Assembly: GCA_964556225.1 (NCBI GenBank) | Contig: CAZKVJ010000012.1 | Span: 1 to 64,000 of the forward strand | Direction of reading: 5' to 3' | Length of the DNA stretch: 64,000 nucleotides | Source of the DNA: CAZKVJ01 sp964556225 | GTDB taxonomy: Bacteria; Actinomycetota; Acidimicrobiia; Acidimicrobiales; Ilumatobacteraceae | In this document: positions 17,954 to 27,601 of the stretch, one piece after another | Layout of the letters: each line of letters begins with the position of its first letter | Numbering within the stretch: the first letter of the stretch is position 1 | Program-made: the position numbers and the translations under genes | Notes under the pieces: model-generated | Database searches by the model: none | Seen by the model: only the letters and a program-made list of their open reading frames with translations | What the model was told of the DNA's origin: nothing

Positions 17954-17959
17954 AGGGTA
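17954..17959 (-). promoter_or_regulatory. -10 box of a leaderless start (TACCCT)
   Basis: On the minus strand TACCCT is followed by seven bases and the ATG of the HerA-like gene. Confidence 0.55.
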
Positions 17960-17983
17960 GAGCGCGGGGGAATCCCGACGGGC

Positions 17984-17989
17984 TACGGT
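17984..17989 (+). promoter_or_regulatory. -10 box of a leaderless start (TACGGT)
   Basis: TACGGT followed by eight bases and ATG 17998, without a ribosome-binding site. Confidence 0.5.
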
Positions 17990-17997
17990 GCGCCGCC

Positions 17998-18282
17998 ATG
18001 ATCAGAGCGACCGTCCTGTACCCGTCCGGCGAGGGGATCACCTTCGACCACGATTACTACCGCGACCGCCACATCCCGATGGTCAAGGCCGCCTGGAACG
18101 TCGAGCGAGCCGAGATCGACACCGGCATCAACGGGCCGTACATGGCGGCTGCTCACATCTTCTTCGAGTCGATGGACGCGCTCCAGGCCGCGATGGCGTC
18201 GCCGGGCACCGCCGAGGTGATGGCCGACGTGACGAACTACACCAACGCCCAGCCGGTCATGCAGATCAGCGAGACGGCCTGA
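17998..18282 (+). CDS. EthD-domain family protein
   Basis: A 94-residue ferredoxin-like alpha/beta-barrel protein. The N terminus MIRATVLYPSGEG and the DHDYYRDRHIPMVKAAW motif, with conserved YYRDxH, match the EthD family, whose members are small dimeric proteins seen in ether or polyketide degradation and of mostly unknown chemistry. It is followed after three bases by the DUF2461 gene, forming a two-gene unit divergent from the HerA-like gene. Confidence 0.82.
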   Translation: MIRATVLYPSGEGITFDHDYYRDRHIPMVKAAWNVERAEIDTGINGPYMAAAHIFFESMDALQAAMASPGTAEVMADVTNYTNAQPVMQISETA

Positions 18283-18285
18283 GCC

Positions 18286-18960
18286 ATGGCAGAGCGCGCG
18301 AGCGCCTTCCGTGGCATCCCACCGGAGGCGCTCGCGTTCTACGCCGGGCTCGAGGCCGACAACTCCAAGGCCTACTGGCAGGCGCACCGCGACACCTTCT
18401 TGCAGAAGGTGCGGGCACCCTTCGAGGCGATGCTCGCCGGACTCGATGACGAGTTCGGGCCGTTCCACGTGTTCCGGCCGTACAAGGACGTGCGCTTCGC
18501 CAAGGACAAGAGCCCGTACAAGACGAACATGGGGGCGTACGGCGAGCGCGAGGGTGGCGCCGGGTTCTACGTGGAGCTCTCGGCGCGGGGCCTGGGTGCC
18601 GGCGCCGGGTACTACGCCATGGCGCCCGACCAGCTGGCCCGGCTGCGTGAGGCCGTCGACGGGCCCGCCACCGGCGAGGAGGTCGCCGAGATCACGGCCG
18701 CCCTCGTCCGCCAGGGCTACTGGATCGGTGCCATCTCAGAGCTCAAGACCGCGCCGCGCGGCTACCCGAAGGACCACCCGCGGATCGAGCTGCTGCGGCG
18801 CAAGGGGCTGATGGCGTTCAAGGATCTCGGGGCCCCGAAGTGGCTGCACACGCGCCAGGCCGAAGACCGGGTGCGTGATGCCTGGCGAGGTGTCGAACCG
18901 CTGAACGCCTGGCTCGACGCCCACGTGGGCCCGTCGACGCTCCCCCCCGACGACGTCTGA
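18286..18960 (+). CDS. DUF2461 family protein
   Basis: A 224-residue protein of the DUF2461 family, recognised by the N-terminal ALAFYAGLEADNSKAYWQAH segment and the signature FRPYKDVRFAKDKSPYKTN (about 64-82), followed by GAGFYVELS. The family is widespread in bacteria and has no established function. It begins three bases after the EthD gene stop and is probably expressed with it. No signal peptide or membrane segment is visible. Confidence 0.88.
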   Translation: MAERASAFRGIPPEALAFYAGLEADNSKAYWQAHRDTFLQKVRAPFEAMLAGLDDEFGPFHVFRPYKDVRFAKDKSPYKTNMGAYGEREGGAGFYVELSARGLGAGAGYYAMAPDQLARLREAVDGPATGEEVAEITAALVRQGYWIGAISELKTAPRGYPKDHPRIELLRRKGLMAFKDLGAPKWLHTRQAEDRVRDAWRGVEPLNAWLDAHVGPSTLPPDDV

Positions 18961-19061
18961 TCCGACGCTGAGGCGATCGGCCCAGAGACGACGGGCCTGG
19001 CGCAGGCTAGGTTTTCCGAGCGGGGTGGCCCCGCCGGGTTGGGGTCGCGGCCGGAGCGAGG

Positions 19062-20198
19062 ATGACGGGCGGATCGGCGACCGCAGCGCATGCTTCACGG
19101 GTCGGGTGGATCGACCTCGCGCGCGGCGTGAGCATCATCCTCATCGTCGAATACCACGTGTGGAAGGGCCTCGAGGAATCGCACGTCGTGCATCCGCCGC
19201 CGAGCTGGTTCGAGTACGCCGACCGCTCGATCGGCATGGCGCGGATGGGCCTGTTCTTCTTCGTGTCAGGGCTGTTCATCGGGCGGGCGGTGCAGCGTCC
19301 AGCGGCCGAGTTCGTCGCCGACAAGGCGCGCACCATCGTGTGGCCCTACTTCGTGTGGACCACCGCGTTCGTGCTCGCGAACGCCGCGATGTCGAAGCTC
19401 GCTGGCACCAACCCCGATGACACGCTCGGTGAGCTGCCGGTCGGCCTGCTGGCTCGACCGGTCGGCGTGTACTGGTTCTTCTACGTCCTGTTCCTGTCGT
19501 TCATGCTGTTCGTGTCGTTGTGGAAGGCCGGAGCGTCCCGCCTGGCGATCTTCCTGGTCGGTGTGGCCCTGATGTTCGTCCAGGTCAACGTCACGTTCGA
19601 CTTCGTGGCCTTCGACATCGCCGGGCGCCACTTCTCCCTGGGCAGCTGGGGCCCGATGTTCCAGACCATGTCGTACTTCGCGTACCTGGCCTTGGGCGCC
19701 CTCCTGGCGAAGGTGGTGCTGTCCTCGCTCCACCGCCAGCACCCGGTGGCGCTGGGCGTGGTCGCTGGCATCGCCACGGCGGTCGTGGTGGTCATCGTCT
19801 TCCACGGCGGAGCCCGCACCGACCTCGTGGACGTCGGCTCGGTCCACCTTCCGGTGGGCCAGATCTACGTGGCGATCGGGCTGGCGGCGGCGCTGGCAGG
19901 GGCCGCGTTCATCGATCGCTACCTGCCGACGGGCTGGGCCCGCCGCCTCGGCCAGTTCTCGCTCTACATCTTCGTGCTGCACGTGCTGTTCACGTCCGCC
20001 ACGCGCATCGCGCTCGAGCACGCGGGCGTCGATCAGTTCCCCGTACAGCTCGTGGCCGGGACGGTCATCGGTGTGATCTGCCCGCTCGCGGTGGCCCTCC
20101 TCGTGCAGCGCGTCGGCGGCGAGTTCCTGTTCGTGTTCCCCCGCCGGCGGATCGCCACCGCCACGACCACGACCGCCACCTCGTCGACGGTGTCGTAG
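19062..20198 (+). CDS. integral membrane acyltransferase 3 family protein
   Basis: A 378-residue polytopic membrane protein with about ten hydrophobic segments. The N-terminal WIDLARGVSIILIVEYHVWKG is the acyltransferase-3 (OafA/NolL) first helix, with the characteristic Arg-Gly and a catalytic-type His in YHVWKG; RMGLFFFVSGLFIGR follows. Such proteins O-acylate sugars or lipids at the membrane. A TAGGTT box about 50 bases upstream and GGAGCGAGG just before the ATG indicate a leadered transcript. The C terminus is Thr-rich (RIATATTTTATSS). Acceptor unknown. Confidence 0.85.
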   Translation: MTGGSATAAHASRVGWIDLARGVSIILIVEYHVWKGLEESHVVHPPPSWFEYADRSIGMARMGLFFFVSGLFIGRAVQRPAAEFVADKARTIVWPYFVWTTAFVLANAAMSKLAGTNPDDTLGELPVGLLARPVGVYWFFYVLFLSFMLFVSLWKAGASRLAIFLVGVALMFVQVNVTFDFVAFDIAGRHFSLGSWGPMFQTMSYFAYLALGALLAKVVLSSLHRQHPVALGVVAGIATAVVVVIVFHGGARTDLVDVGSVHLPVGQIYVAIGLAAALAGAAFIDRYLPTGWARRLGQFSLYIFVLHVLFTSATRIALEHAGVDQFPVQLVAGTVIGVICPLAVALLVQRVGGEFLFVFPRRRIATATTTTATSSTVS

Positions 20199-20218
20199 GT
20201 CCCTGCCAGACTGCCGGG

Positions 20219-21742
20219 GTGAGCGCGATCGCGGACCGTTCAGCCGACGCACTGGTGAACCAGCTGGGGCTGGCCGACGACGTCGTCGACCCGGCCGCCC
20301 TCGCCAACAGCGTGGCGCGGTGTCGAGAGCAGGGGATCGTGCTGCCCACGTTCGCCGAGCTTGCCGATCCGTCCCGGCTGCCCACCGACTCGTTGCGTGG
20401 CGTCGACAAGGACGCCCCGGACGCGCGCAACCTGTTCCGGGTCCACTGGTACAACGACCTCGCCGGTGGCCGCACGAGCGTCCCCGACCACGTGGTGCTT
20501 CCGAGCTCGCTCACCGGGGTCGAGAGCCCCATCGTGGTGCTCTTCGGCGACCGGTTCCCGATGATCGGCGCCCACAAGGTGCTCGCCGCCTACGGCTGCC
20601 TGGCACCGCGGATGGTGACGGGCCAGTTCGATCCGGAGCGCCACCGGGCGATCTGGCCGAGCACCGGCAACTACGCTCGCGGCGGCGTCGCCATCAGCCG
20701 CATCATGGGCGTGCGGGGTGTGGCGATCCTGCCGGCGGGCATGAGCCGAGAGCGCTTCGACTGGCTCGAGCGGTGGTGCGTCGACCCGGCCAAGGACGTG
20801 ATCCGCACCGTCGGCACGGAGAGCAACGTCAAGGAGATCTACGACGCCTGCAACGAGCTGGCGCTCGATCCCGCCAACTTCGTGTTCAACCAGTTCTGCG
20901 AGTTCGGCAACCACCTCGTGCACTACGAGGTCACCGGGCGGGCGCTCGACCACGTGTTCGAGCACGTCCGGGCCGCGCTGGGTCGAACCGGGCTGCGCCC
21001 GGCCGCCTTCGTCAGCGCGACCGGCTCGGCGGGCACGATCGCCGCCGGCGACCGCTTGAAGGAGGAGCACGGCGCTCGCACGGTGGCCGTCGAGGCGCTC
21101 GAGTGCCCGACCATGCTCGAGAACGGCTTCGGCGAGCACAACATCCAAGGCATCGGCGACAAGCACATCCCGTTGATCCACAACGTCATGGCCACCGACG
21201 TCGTGTGCGCGGTCAGCGACCGTGCCACCGACGAGCTCGACGTGCTGTTCAACACGCCGGCGGGCCGCCGCTTCCTGGCCCGGCGCACGGGCACCTCCGA
21301 CGACGTGATCGACTCGCTCGGGCACTTCGGTCTGTCGTCGATCTGCAACCTGCTCGCCGCCATCAAGACGGCGAAGCTGCTCGACCTCGGCCCGGAGGAC
21401 GCCATCCTCACCGTGGCCACCGACGGGGCGGCGCTGTACCCCAGCGAGCGGGCCAAGACGCTGCAGCGCCGCTTCGGGGGCGAGCTGCACGGCGTCGACG
21501 CCGCCGAGGTGTACGGACGCCACCTCGCCGACGTCACCACGGAGGACATGATCGACTGCACCGAGGCCGATCGGCGGCGGATCTTCAACCTCGGCTACTA
21601 CACGTGGGTCGAGCAGCAGGGCACGCCGGTCGAGGTGTTCGAGGCACGCCGCTCGCAGGACTTCTGGTGTGGCCTGCGCGGGCATCTGGCGGTGTGGGAC
21701 GCGCTGATCGACGAGCTCAACGACCGCGTCCGCAGGGGATGA
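20219..21742 (+). CDS. PLP-dependent fold-type II enzyme, large cysteine-synthase-like
   Basis: A 507-residue protein of the tryptophan synthase beta/cysteine synthase superfamily. Lys120 in PMIGAHKVLAAYG is the likely Schiff-base lysine; STGNYARGGVAI (148-159) is the substrate-carboxylate loop; SATGSAGTIAAGDRL is the Gly-rich phosphate loop. It is much longer than CysK and belongs to a poorly characterised subgroup. CAGACT lies six bases before the GTG start. It is translationally coupled (ATGA) to a second, different PLP enzyme, so the two likely act in one pathway or complex. Substrate unknown. Confidence 0.82.
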   Translation: MSAIADRSADALVNQLGLADDVVDPAALANSVARCREQGIVLPTFAELADPSRLPTDSLRGVDKDAPDARNLFRVHWYNDLAGGRTSVPDHVVLPSSLTGVESPIVVLFGDRFPMIGAHKVLAAYGCLAPRMVTGQFDPERHRAIWPSTGNYARGGVAISRIMGVRGVAILPAGMSRERFDWLERWCVDPAKDVIRTVGTESNVKEIYDACNELALDPANFVFNQFCEFGNHLVHYEVTGRALDHVFEHVRAALGRTGLRPAAFVSATGSAGTIAAGDRLKEEHGARTVAVEALECPTMLENGFGEHNIQGIGDKHIPLIHNVMATDVVCAVSDRATDELDVLFNTPAGRRFLARRTGTSDDVIDSLGHFGLSSICNLLAAIKTAKLLDLGPEDAILTVATDGAALYPSERAKTLQRRFGGELHGVDAAEVYGRHLADVTTEDMIDCTEADRRRIFNLGYYTWVEQQGTPVEVFEARRSQDFWCGLRGHLAVWDALIDELNDRVRRG

Positions 21743-23022
21743 ACGTCACCGGATGGCGCTGCGCGGCCTGCGGTTCGACCGTCGCCGTGTCGACCCCGAT
21801 GCCGTGGCGGTGCCCGAACGCCACCCGGACCGACCGCCACCACGTGCTGCACATCGAGCGGGCGCTCGCCCCACTGCGGCCGGTCGACGACGCCAACCCG
21901 TACGTCGCCTACGACGTCGAGCTGGCGTGGGCCGCCTTCGCAGACGCGCACGGGATGGACGGTGACGCCCGCACGGCGCTGATCCGCTCGATCGACGACC
22001 GCGTCGCGGCGGTGGCTGGCCACGGCTTTCGCCGGACGCCGATGTCCCGCCAGGCGGCGCTGTCCGACGCGCTCGGGTTCGCGCCGGGGGGAGGGGTGTG
22101 GGTCAAGGACGAGACGGGCAACGTCGCCGGCAGCCACAAGGCCCGTCACCTGGTGACGGTGCTGGCCCATCTCCTGGCCGCGGAGGAGCTGGCGCTCGCC
22201 CCGTGGACGGCGCCGGGCGGCAGGGCGCCGCTGGCGATCGCCTCGTGCGGGAACGCCGCGCTGGCAGCGGCGACGCTGGCCCGCGCCGTGGCGTGGCCGC
22301 TCGAGGTGTTCGTCCCGCCCTGGGCGGCGACGAGCACCGTCGCCCATCTGGACGAGCTCGGCGCAATGGTGCGGGTGTGCCCACGTCGCGACACCGATCC
22401 GCCCGGCGATCCGTGCGTGCACCGCTTCCGCGACGCGGTCGAGGCCGGCGCCGTGCCGTTCTCCGTCCAGGGGCCGGAGAACGCGCTGTGCCTCGACGGC
22501 GGGCGCACGCTCGGCTGGGAGATCGTGGAGGACCTCGGTCACGCCGCCGACCGGGTTTTCGTGCAGGTCGGCGGGGGCGCCTTCGCGACCAGCGTGGGTG
22601 CGGCGTTCGGGGCGGGCGGCATCCACCCCTGCCTGCACGCGGTGCAGACCGAGGGGTGTGCCCCGCTGGCGCGGGCGTGGGAGCGGGCACGTGCCGGCGC
22701 GGGCGGAGTTGCCGGGTCGGCGGCGCGCTGGTCAGAGTGCATGTGGCCGTGGGAGTCGCCGCCCACGTCGGCCGCCGACGGGATCCTCGACGACGAGACC
22801 TATGACTGGCTGGGGGTGGTGCGGGCGATGGCGGCCGGTGGCGGCTCGCCGGTCGTCGTGCCCGAGGCGCTGGTGGTCGAGGCCCACCGGCTCGGCGTGG
22901 CCACCACCGGGATCGCGGCGAGCGCGACCGGCACCGCCGGCCTGGCCGGCCTGCTCGCGATACGCGAGCAGGTCGCCGACGACGAGCGGGTGGTCGTCGT
23001 CTTCAGCGGCCTCCAACGTTGA
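21739..23022 (+). CDS. PLP-dependent fold-type II enzyme, threonine-synthase-like with Cys-rich N terminus
   Basis: A 427-residue protein. The N terminus WRCAACGS with a further Cys in PWRCPN (C8, C11, C25) resembles a partial zinc ribbon as in class II threonine synthases. Lys134 in VAGSHKARH is the likely PLP lysine, ASCGNAALAA the carboxylate loop and QVGGGAFATSVGAAF the phosphate loop. The start overlaps the previous stop. It could be a threonine synthase paralogue, a dehydratase/lyase, or the partner subunit of the preceding enzyme; the pair is not in a thr operon, which argues against plain threonine synthesis. Confidence 0.8.
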   Translation: MNVTGWRCAACGSTVAVSTPMPWRCPNATRTDRHHVLHIERALAPLRPVDDANPYVAYDVELAWAAFADAHGMDGDARTALIRSIDDRVAAVAGHGFRRTPMSRQAALSDALGFAPGGGVWVKDETGNVAGSHKARHLVTVLAHLLAAEELALAPWTAPGGRAPLAIASCGNAALAAATLARAVAWPLEVFVPPWAATSTVAHLDELGAMVRVCPRRDTDPPGDPCVHRFRDAVEAGAVPFSVQGPENALCLDGGRTLGWEIVEDLGHAADRVFVQVGGGAFATSVGAAFGAGGIHPCLHAVQTEGCAPLARAWERARAGAGGVAGSAARWSECMWPWESPPTSAADGILDDETYDWLGVVRAMAAGGGSPVVVPEALVVEAHRLGVATTGIAASATGTAGLAGLLAIREQVADDERVVVVFSGLQR

Positions 23023-23059
23023 CCCCCCGTCGCTCACCTTTCAAGGGGGTGAGGGGGGT
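23022..23059. terminator. convergent-gene hairpin
   Basis: CTCACC (23033-23038) pairs with GGTGAG (23048-23053), and outer ACCCCC/GGGGGT tracts (23022-23027 and 23054-23059) extend the stem across four unpaired bases. It fills the 42-base gap between the PLP gene and the carbonic anhydrase gene, which converge. Confidence 0.55.
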
Positions 23060-23064
23060 GCGGG

Positions 23065-23592
23065 TCAGGTGGGGGAGTGGCGGGGGTCGGGGTCGACCTC
23101 GATGAGCGCGCCGGTGTCCACGTCGTAGACGAAGCCGCGGACGTGGTCGGTGTGGGGGAGGAACGGGTTGCGGTGCAGGCGGGCCATGCTCTGGCGGACG
23201 TCGTCGTACGGGTCGCGGAAGCTCTCCAGCGCCCAGGCGGGCCGGATGCCCACCTCGGCCTCGATGGTGTCCTTCAGCTCGTCGTCGGTGACCTTCTGCA
23301 GTCCGCAGTCCGTGTGGTGGATCAGCAGCACCTCCCGGGTGCCGAGCAGGCGCTGCGACAGCACCAGAGAGCGGACGACGTCGTCGGTGACGACGCCCCC
23401 GGCGTTGCGGATGATGTGGGCGTCACCGTGGGCGAGGCCGAGCATCTCGAAGATGTCCATCCGGCTGTCCATGCAGGCCACTACGGCCAGCTGGCGCCGT
23501 GGGGCGAGGGCGAGACCGTGGTCGCCGAAGTGCTCCACGTAGCGACGGTTGTTGTCGAGCAGCTCGTCGGTGTTGGGCCGGAACTCGGTCAT
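23065..23592 (-). CDS. beta-class carbonic anhydrase
   Basis: A 175-residue beta-carbonic anhydrase interconverting CO2 and bicarbonate. Zinc ligands are visible: C40-x-D42-x-R in VVACMDSRMD, H93 and C96 in LIHHTDCG; IIRNAGG is the conserved loop. The ATG at 23592 is favoured over longer readings because it gives the normal short N terminus and has CAGACT six bases upstream. It is divergent from clpP, which starts 44 bases away. Confidence 0.93.
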   Translation of the reverse strand: MTEFRPNTDELLDNNRRYVEHFGDHGLALAPRRQLAVVACMDSRMDIFEMLGLAHGDAHIIRNAGGVVTDDVVRSLVLSQRLLGTREVLLIHHTDCGLQKVTDDELKDTIEAEVGIRPAWALESFRDPYDDVRQSMARLHRNPFLPHTDHVRGFVYDVDTGALIEVDPDPRHSPT

Positions 23593-23622
23593 GTGTCGAG
23601 TCTGGCCGACGGGGGGCGGCGC

Positions 23623-23628
23623 TAGCCT
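23623..23628 (+). promoter_or_regulatory. -10 box of a leaderless start (TAGCCT)
   Basis: TAGCCT followed by seven bases and the clpP ATG, with no Shine-Dalgarno sequence. Confidence 0.55.
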
Positions 23629-23635
23629 GCCGGCC

Positions 23636-24229
<594 letters not shown>

Positions 24230-24237
24230 CCCGCCGA

Positions 24238-24262
24238 CCCTCTCCGGGGCGGGGGCAGAGGG
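24238..24262. terminator. weak hairpin after clpP
   Basis: CCCTCT (24238-24243) and AGAGGG (24257-24262) flank a G/C-rich loop in the convergent gap between clpP and a lipoprotein gene. Six base pairs and no T-tract, so only a weak candidate. Confidence 0.35.
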
Positions 24263-24278
24263 CGGGGGAGGGGAGCGC

Positions 24279-24791
24279 TCAGCCGGCGGGGGCGCTGGTG
24301 GCGGGCGTCGAACCCGGAGCCGGCGCCATGGTGGTCGTGGTCGTGGTCGACGTGGTGGTGGTCGTGGCCGGGGTGCCCACGCCGCCGATGGCGGGGAGGT
24401 CGAGACCGCAGTTGACGTCGGCCCACTCGGCGACCTCACGGGCCGCCTCCTCGCTCGCGTAGGCCGCGTCGACGGCGCGCTGGACGCTGTCGGCGTCGTC
24501 GGGGTCGACGGTGGCCGCCGTCTCCACCAGCACGACGAGCCGATCCCACGACGGCTCGATCGCGAGGGGGGCGAAGCGCTCCAGCTCCTGGTACCGCGCC
24601 ACCAGGGCCTCGACATCGGTCTGGGTGGCGAGCGGCCCCGCGAGGACGTCGCGCTGGTTGGTGAGCTGTTCGCAGAACGCTGCCGTGCCGCGCTGAGGAC
24701 CGCTGTCGCAGGCGCCGAGCAGCGCGGCCGCCGTCACGGCGGTGCCGGCTGCGGCGGCGAGCCAGGCTCGGTGCGGGGGGACACGATGCAT
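24279..24791 (-). CDS. putative lipoprotein, unknown function
   Basis: A 170-residue secreted lipoprotein when started at ATG 24791: basic HRVPPHR, a hydrophobic stretch and lipobox LLGAC with Cys28. The mature part is mostly helical, has a Cys in AAFCEQL and another in DVNCGLDL that may form a disulphide, and ends in a Thr-rich tail (TTTTTTSTTTTTT). I recognise no domain. Divergent from comM. An in-frame ATG further upstream would bury the signal peptide. Confidence 0.75.
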   Translation of the reverse strand: MHRVPPHRAWLAAAAGTAVTAAALLGACDSGPQRGTAAFCEQLTNQRDVLAGPLATQTDVEALVARYQELERFAPLAIEPSWDRLVVLVETAATVDPDDADSVQRAVDAAYASEEAAREVAEWADVNCGLDLPAIGGVGTPATTTTTSTTTTTTMAPAPGSTPATSAPAG

Positions 24792-24951
24792 GGGGCCGAC
24801 AGTCTCCCAGGCCGGCGCCATGTGGAGGCGCCACCCCGGTGGCGGTGCCACACCCTCTCGGTAGCGTCAGCCCTGGCGTCGAGGGACCGCGGCATTCGTC
24901 CCTCCCGCACGAGCAGGCCCGCCCATCGGGCCGCCCAGCGGGAGGTCCGCC

Positions 24952-26466
24952 ATGATCGCATCCGTCCGCTCCGCCACGATCCTGGGTGCCGAAGGGCGTC
25001 CGGTCACCGTGGAGGTCCATGTCGGCAAGGGACTGCCCGGGTTCACGATCGTCGGTCTCCCCGACGAGACCTGCCGTGAGTCCCGCGATCGGGTGCGGGC
25101 AGCGGTCATGTCGAGCGAGCTGGTCTGGCCGAGCGCCCGCATCACCGTGAACCTGGCCCCGAGCGGTGAGCGCAAGGTGGGCTCGGCGCTCGACCTGGCC
25201 ATCGCCGTCGGGGTCCTGGTGGCCTCGGAGCAGGTCCCGGCCGGGGCGATCGAGCGCTGCGGCTTCCTCGGTGAGCTCGGCCTCGACGGTTCCGTCCGCG
25301 CCGTCCCCGGCGTGGCGCCGATGGCCGCCGTGCTCGACGGGGTCGCTCCGGTCGTCCCCGTGGCCAGCGTCCGAGAGGCCGCCATGACCGGGGGTGAGGG
25401 GGTTCGCGCCATCGACCGGCTCGACCGCCTGGTGAGCTGCCTGCGGGGTGAGGCGCCGTGGCCCGACCCACCCGCTGCGACGTTCGAGCCGGAACCCGTC
25501 CCGCTCCCGGACCTCGCCGAGGTTCGCGGCCAGCCGGCGGCACGCCTGGCACTCGAGATCGCGGCCGCCGGCGGGCACCACCTCCTGCTGGTGGGCCCGC
25601 CCGGCGCCGGGAAGACGATGCTGGCTCAGCGGCTCCCGGGGCTGTTGCCGGAGCTCTCCGGACGTGACGCAGTCGAGGTGACCATGGTGCACTCCGCCGC
25701 CGGGGTCCGCCTGCCACCAGGCGGCCTGGTGCGCCACCCGCCGTTCCGCGCGCCCCACCACAGCAGCAGCCTGGTCGCGCTGGTCGGCGGTGGTACGGCG
25801 GCGCTGCGGCCCGGCGAGATCAGCCTGGCGTCGGGCGGCGTGCTGTTCCTCGACGAGATGGGCGAGTTCGCGCCGTCGGTCCTCGATGCGCTCCGCCAGC
25901 CGCTGGAGGAGGGCGTCGTTCGCTTGGCGCGGGCCCGCGCCACGGCGACGCTGCCCGCCCGCTTCCTGCTCGTCGGCTCCACGAACCCGTGCCCGTGCGG
26001 CGGCGGCGCCCCGGGTGACTGCGAGTGCGACGACACGGCCCGGGCCCGTTACCTGCGCCGCTTGTCCGGTCCGCTGCTCGACCGCTTCGACCTGCGGGTT
26101 GGTGTGGGCCGGCCCGAGGTCGACGACCTGCTCGCTGCGTCCGGGGGCGAGCCGACGAGGGTGGTGGCAGCCCGGGTGGCCGCCGCCCGGCGGCTCGCGC
26201 TGGCCCGTTCCGGCCACCTCAACGCGGCCCTCGCGGCCAGCACCCTCGACGAGCTGGCGCCGCTCACCCCGGCGGCGAGAACGGTCCTGCGCCGCGAGCT
26301 CGAGCGTGGCCGGCTCACCGGTCGTGGCTACCACCGGGTTCGCCGCGTGGCCCGCACCGTCGCCGACCTCGCCGGCGACACCGGTGCGGTCGACGACGGC
26401 CACGTGGCCATGGCGCTCCTCATGCGCACCCGCATGTTCGACCCCCGGCGGGGAGTTGCGCGATGA
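24952..26466 (+). CDS. comM: YifB/ComM family Mg-chelatase-like AAA+ ATPase
   Basis: A 504-residue protein. An N-terminal Lon-protease-like substrate-binding fold (about 1-170, with VEVHVGKGLPGFTIVGLPD) precedes an AAA+ Mg-chelatase domain: Walker A GPPGAGKT, Walker B GGVLFLDEMGEF, and the zinc-like cluster NPCPCGGGAPGDCEC. ComM is a branch-migration helicase that helps integrate incoming DNA by homologous recombination. The GGGAGGTC ribosome-binding site lies before ATG 24952 and a TAGCGT box about 85 bases upstream. Its stop overlaps the dprA start (ATGA). Confidence 0.94.
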   Translation: MIASVRSATILGAEGRPVTVEVHVGKGLPGFTIVGLPDETCRESRDRVRAAVMSSELVWPSARITVNLAPSGERKVGSALDLAIAVGVLVASEQVPAGAIERCGFLGELGLDGSVRAVPGVAPMAAVLDGVAPVVPVASVREAAMTGGEGVRAIDRLDRLVSCLRGEAPWPDPPAATFEPEPVPLPDLAEVRGQPAARLALEIAAAGGHHLLLVGPPGAGKTMLAQRLPGLLPELSGRDAVEVTMVHSAAGVRLPPGGLVRHPPFRAPHHSSSLVALVGGGTAALRPGEISLASGGVLFLDEMGEFAPSVLDALRQPLEEGVVRLARARATATLPARFLLVGSTNPCPCGGGAPGDCECDDTARARYLRRLSGPLLDRFDLRVGVGRPEVDDLLAASGGEPTRVVAARVAAARRLALARSGHLNAALAASTLDELAPLTPAARTVLRRELERGRLTGRGYHRVRRVARTVADLAGDTGAVDDGHVAMALLMRTRMFDPRRGVAR

Positions 26467-27596
26467 GCCCGCTGCCTCCGGAGGCCTACGCCGCGGCGCT
26501 CAGCGCCCTCGACGTGATGACGGTGCGCCGTCTCGGCATCCTGCTGCGCCGTCTCGCCCCGGCCACCGCCTGGGCCGTGGCCACCGGCCACGACTCGACC
26601 GACGACCCCGTGGTCAACGCGGTGCTCGACGAGCCGAGGGTCCGCGCGTCCTGGCGGGTGCCGTCACCCGAGTCGGGTCCGGCCGAGCTGTGGGAGCGCT
26701 GCCGGTCCCTCGGCGTCGAGGTGCTGGTGATCGGGACCGGGGCCTACCCGCCGCTGCTGGCCATCGACCCCGCCGCGCCGCCGGTGCTGTTCGTGCGGGG
26801 CGATCTCGAGGCGCTGCAGGCGCGCCGCGTGGCCATCGTCGGCACCCGCAACGCCACCGGGGTCGGTCGCGACCTCGCCTACGAGCTCGGCGCGGAGCTC
26901 TCGGCGGCAGGGGTGTCGGTGGTGTCGGGTCTCGCCCGAGGCATCGACGGTGCTGTCCACCGTGGGGTGCTGGCCCACGGGCCTGGGCGCCCCGTCGGGG
27001 TGGTCGCCTCGGGGCCCGACGTCGTCTACCCCCGCCAGCACGCCGAGCTGTGGGGCCACGTCGCCGATCGGGGCCTCCTCCTCACCGAGGCCGCGCCGGG
27101 AACGCCCCCCGAGGCCCACCGGTTCCCGCTGCGCAACCGGGTGCTGGCCGCGCTGTCCGAGCTGGTCGTGGTGGTGGAGAGCCGCGAGCGGGGTGGCTCG
27201 CTCATCACGGCCCGAGAGGCGCAGGAGCGGGGCATCCCGGTGATGGTCGTCCCCGGCTCGCCGCGCAGCCGCGCCAGCGCCGGCACCCGCGCGCTGGTGC
27301 AGTCGCACGGTGCCGGGGTCGCGTTCGACGCCGACGACGTGCTGGTGGCCCTGGGGCTCGACACCCGTCGCCGGTCGCCGCTCGTCCACGACCCACGCCC
27401 GGTCCCGTGCGACGTTGATCGGCTCCTGCTCGAGCACATGGGGCGAGACGCCGTCACCATCGACGACCTCGCCGAGCGGACGGGCCGGCCGCTCCTCGCC
27501 CTGGCCCGGGCCCTCGGCCGGCTCGAGGCCACCCACTGGGTGCAGCAGACCGATGGGTGGTTCGAGCGCCTCGGTCCCGCAGCGCGCGACACGTGA
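26463..27596 (+). CDS. dprA: DNA-processing protein DprA
   Basis: A 377-residue DprA/Smf. The extended Rossmann fold carries VAIVGTRNATGVGRD, SGLARGIDGAVHRG, FPLRNRVLAALSELVVVVE and GGSLITAREAQERG, all diagnostic; a C-terminal winged-helix-like DML1 domain ends the protein. DprA loads RecA on incoming single-stranded DNA. Coupled to comM, and followed after 18 bases by xerC. Presence of comM-dprA hints at natural uptake or at a general recombination role, but no uptake pilus genes are in the window. Confidence 0.94.
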   Translation: MSPLPPEAYAAALSALDVMTVRRLGILLRRLAPATAWAVATGHDSTDDPVVNAVLDEPRVRASWRVPSPESGPAELWERCRSLGVEVLVIGTGAYPPLLAIDPAAPPVLFVRGDLEALQARRVAIVGTRNATGVGRDLAYELGAELSAAGVSVVSGLARGIDGAVHRGVLAHGPGRPVGVVASGPDVVYPRQHAELWGHVADRGLLLTEAAPGTPPEAHRFPLRNRVLAALSELVVVVESRERGGSLITAREAQERGIPVMVVPGSPRSRASAGTRALVQSHGAGVAFDADDVLVALGLDTRRRSPLVHDPRPVPCDVDRLLLEHMGRDAVTIDDLAERTGRPLLALARALGRLEATHWVQQTDGWFERLGPAARDT

Positions 27597-27601
27597 TCGG
27601 A

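Noticed and set aside
24436..26403. 655-codon minus-strand frame opposite comM
   Set aside because: Antisense shadow of the comM gene with overlapping, clearly coding sense frame.
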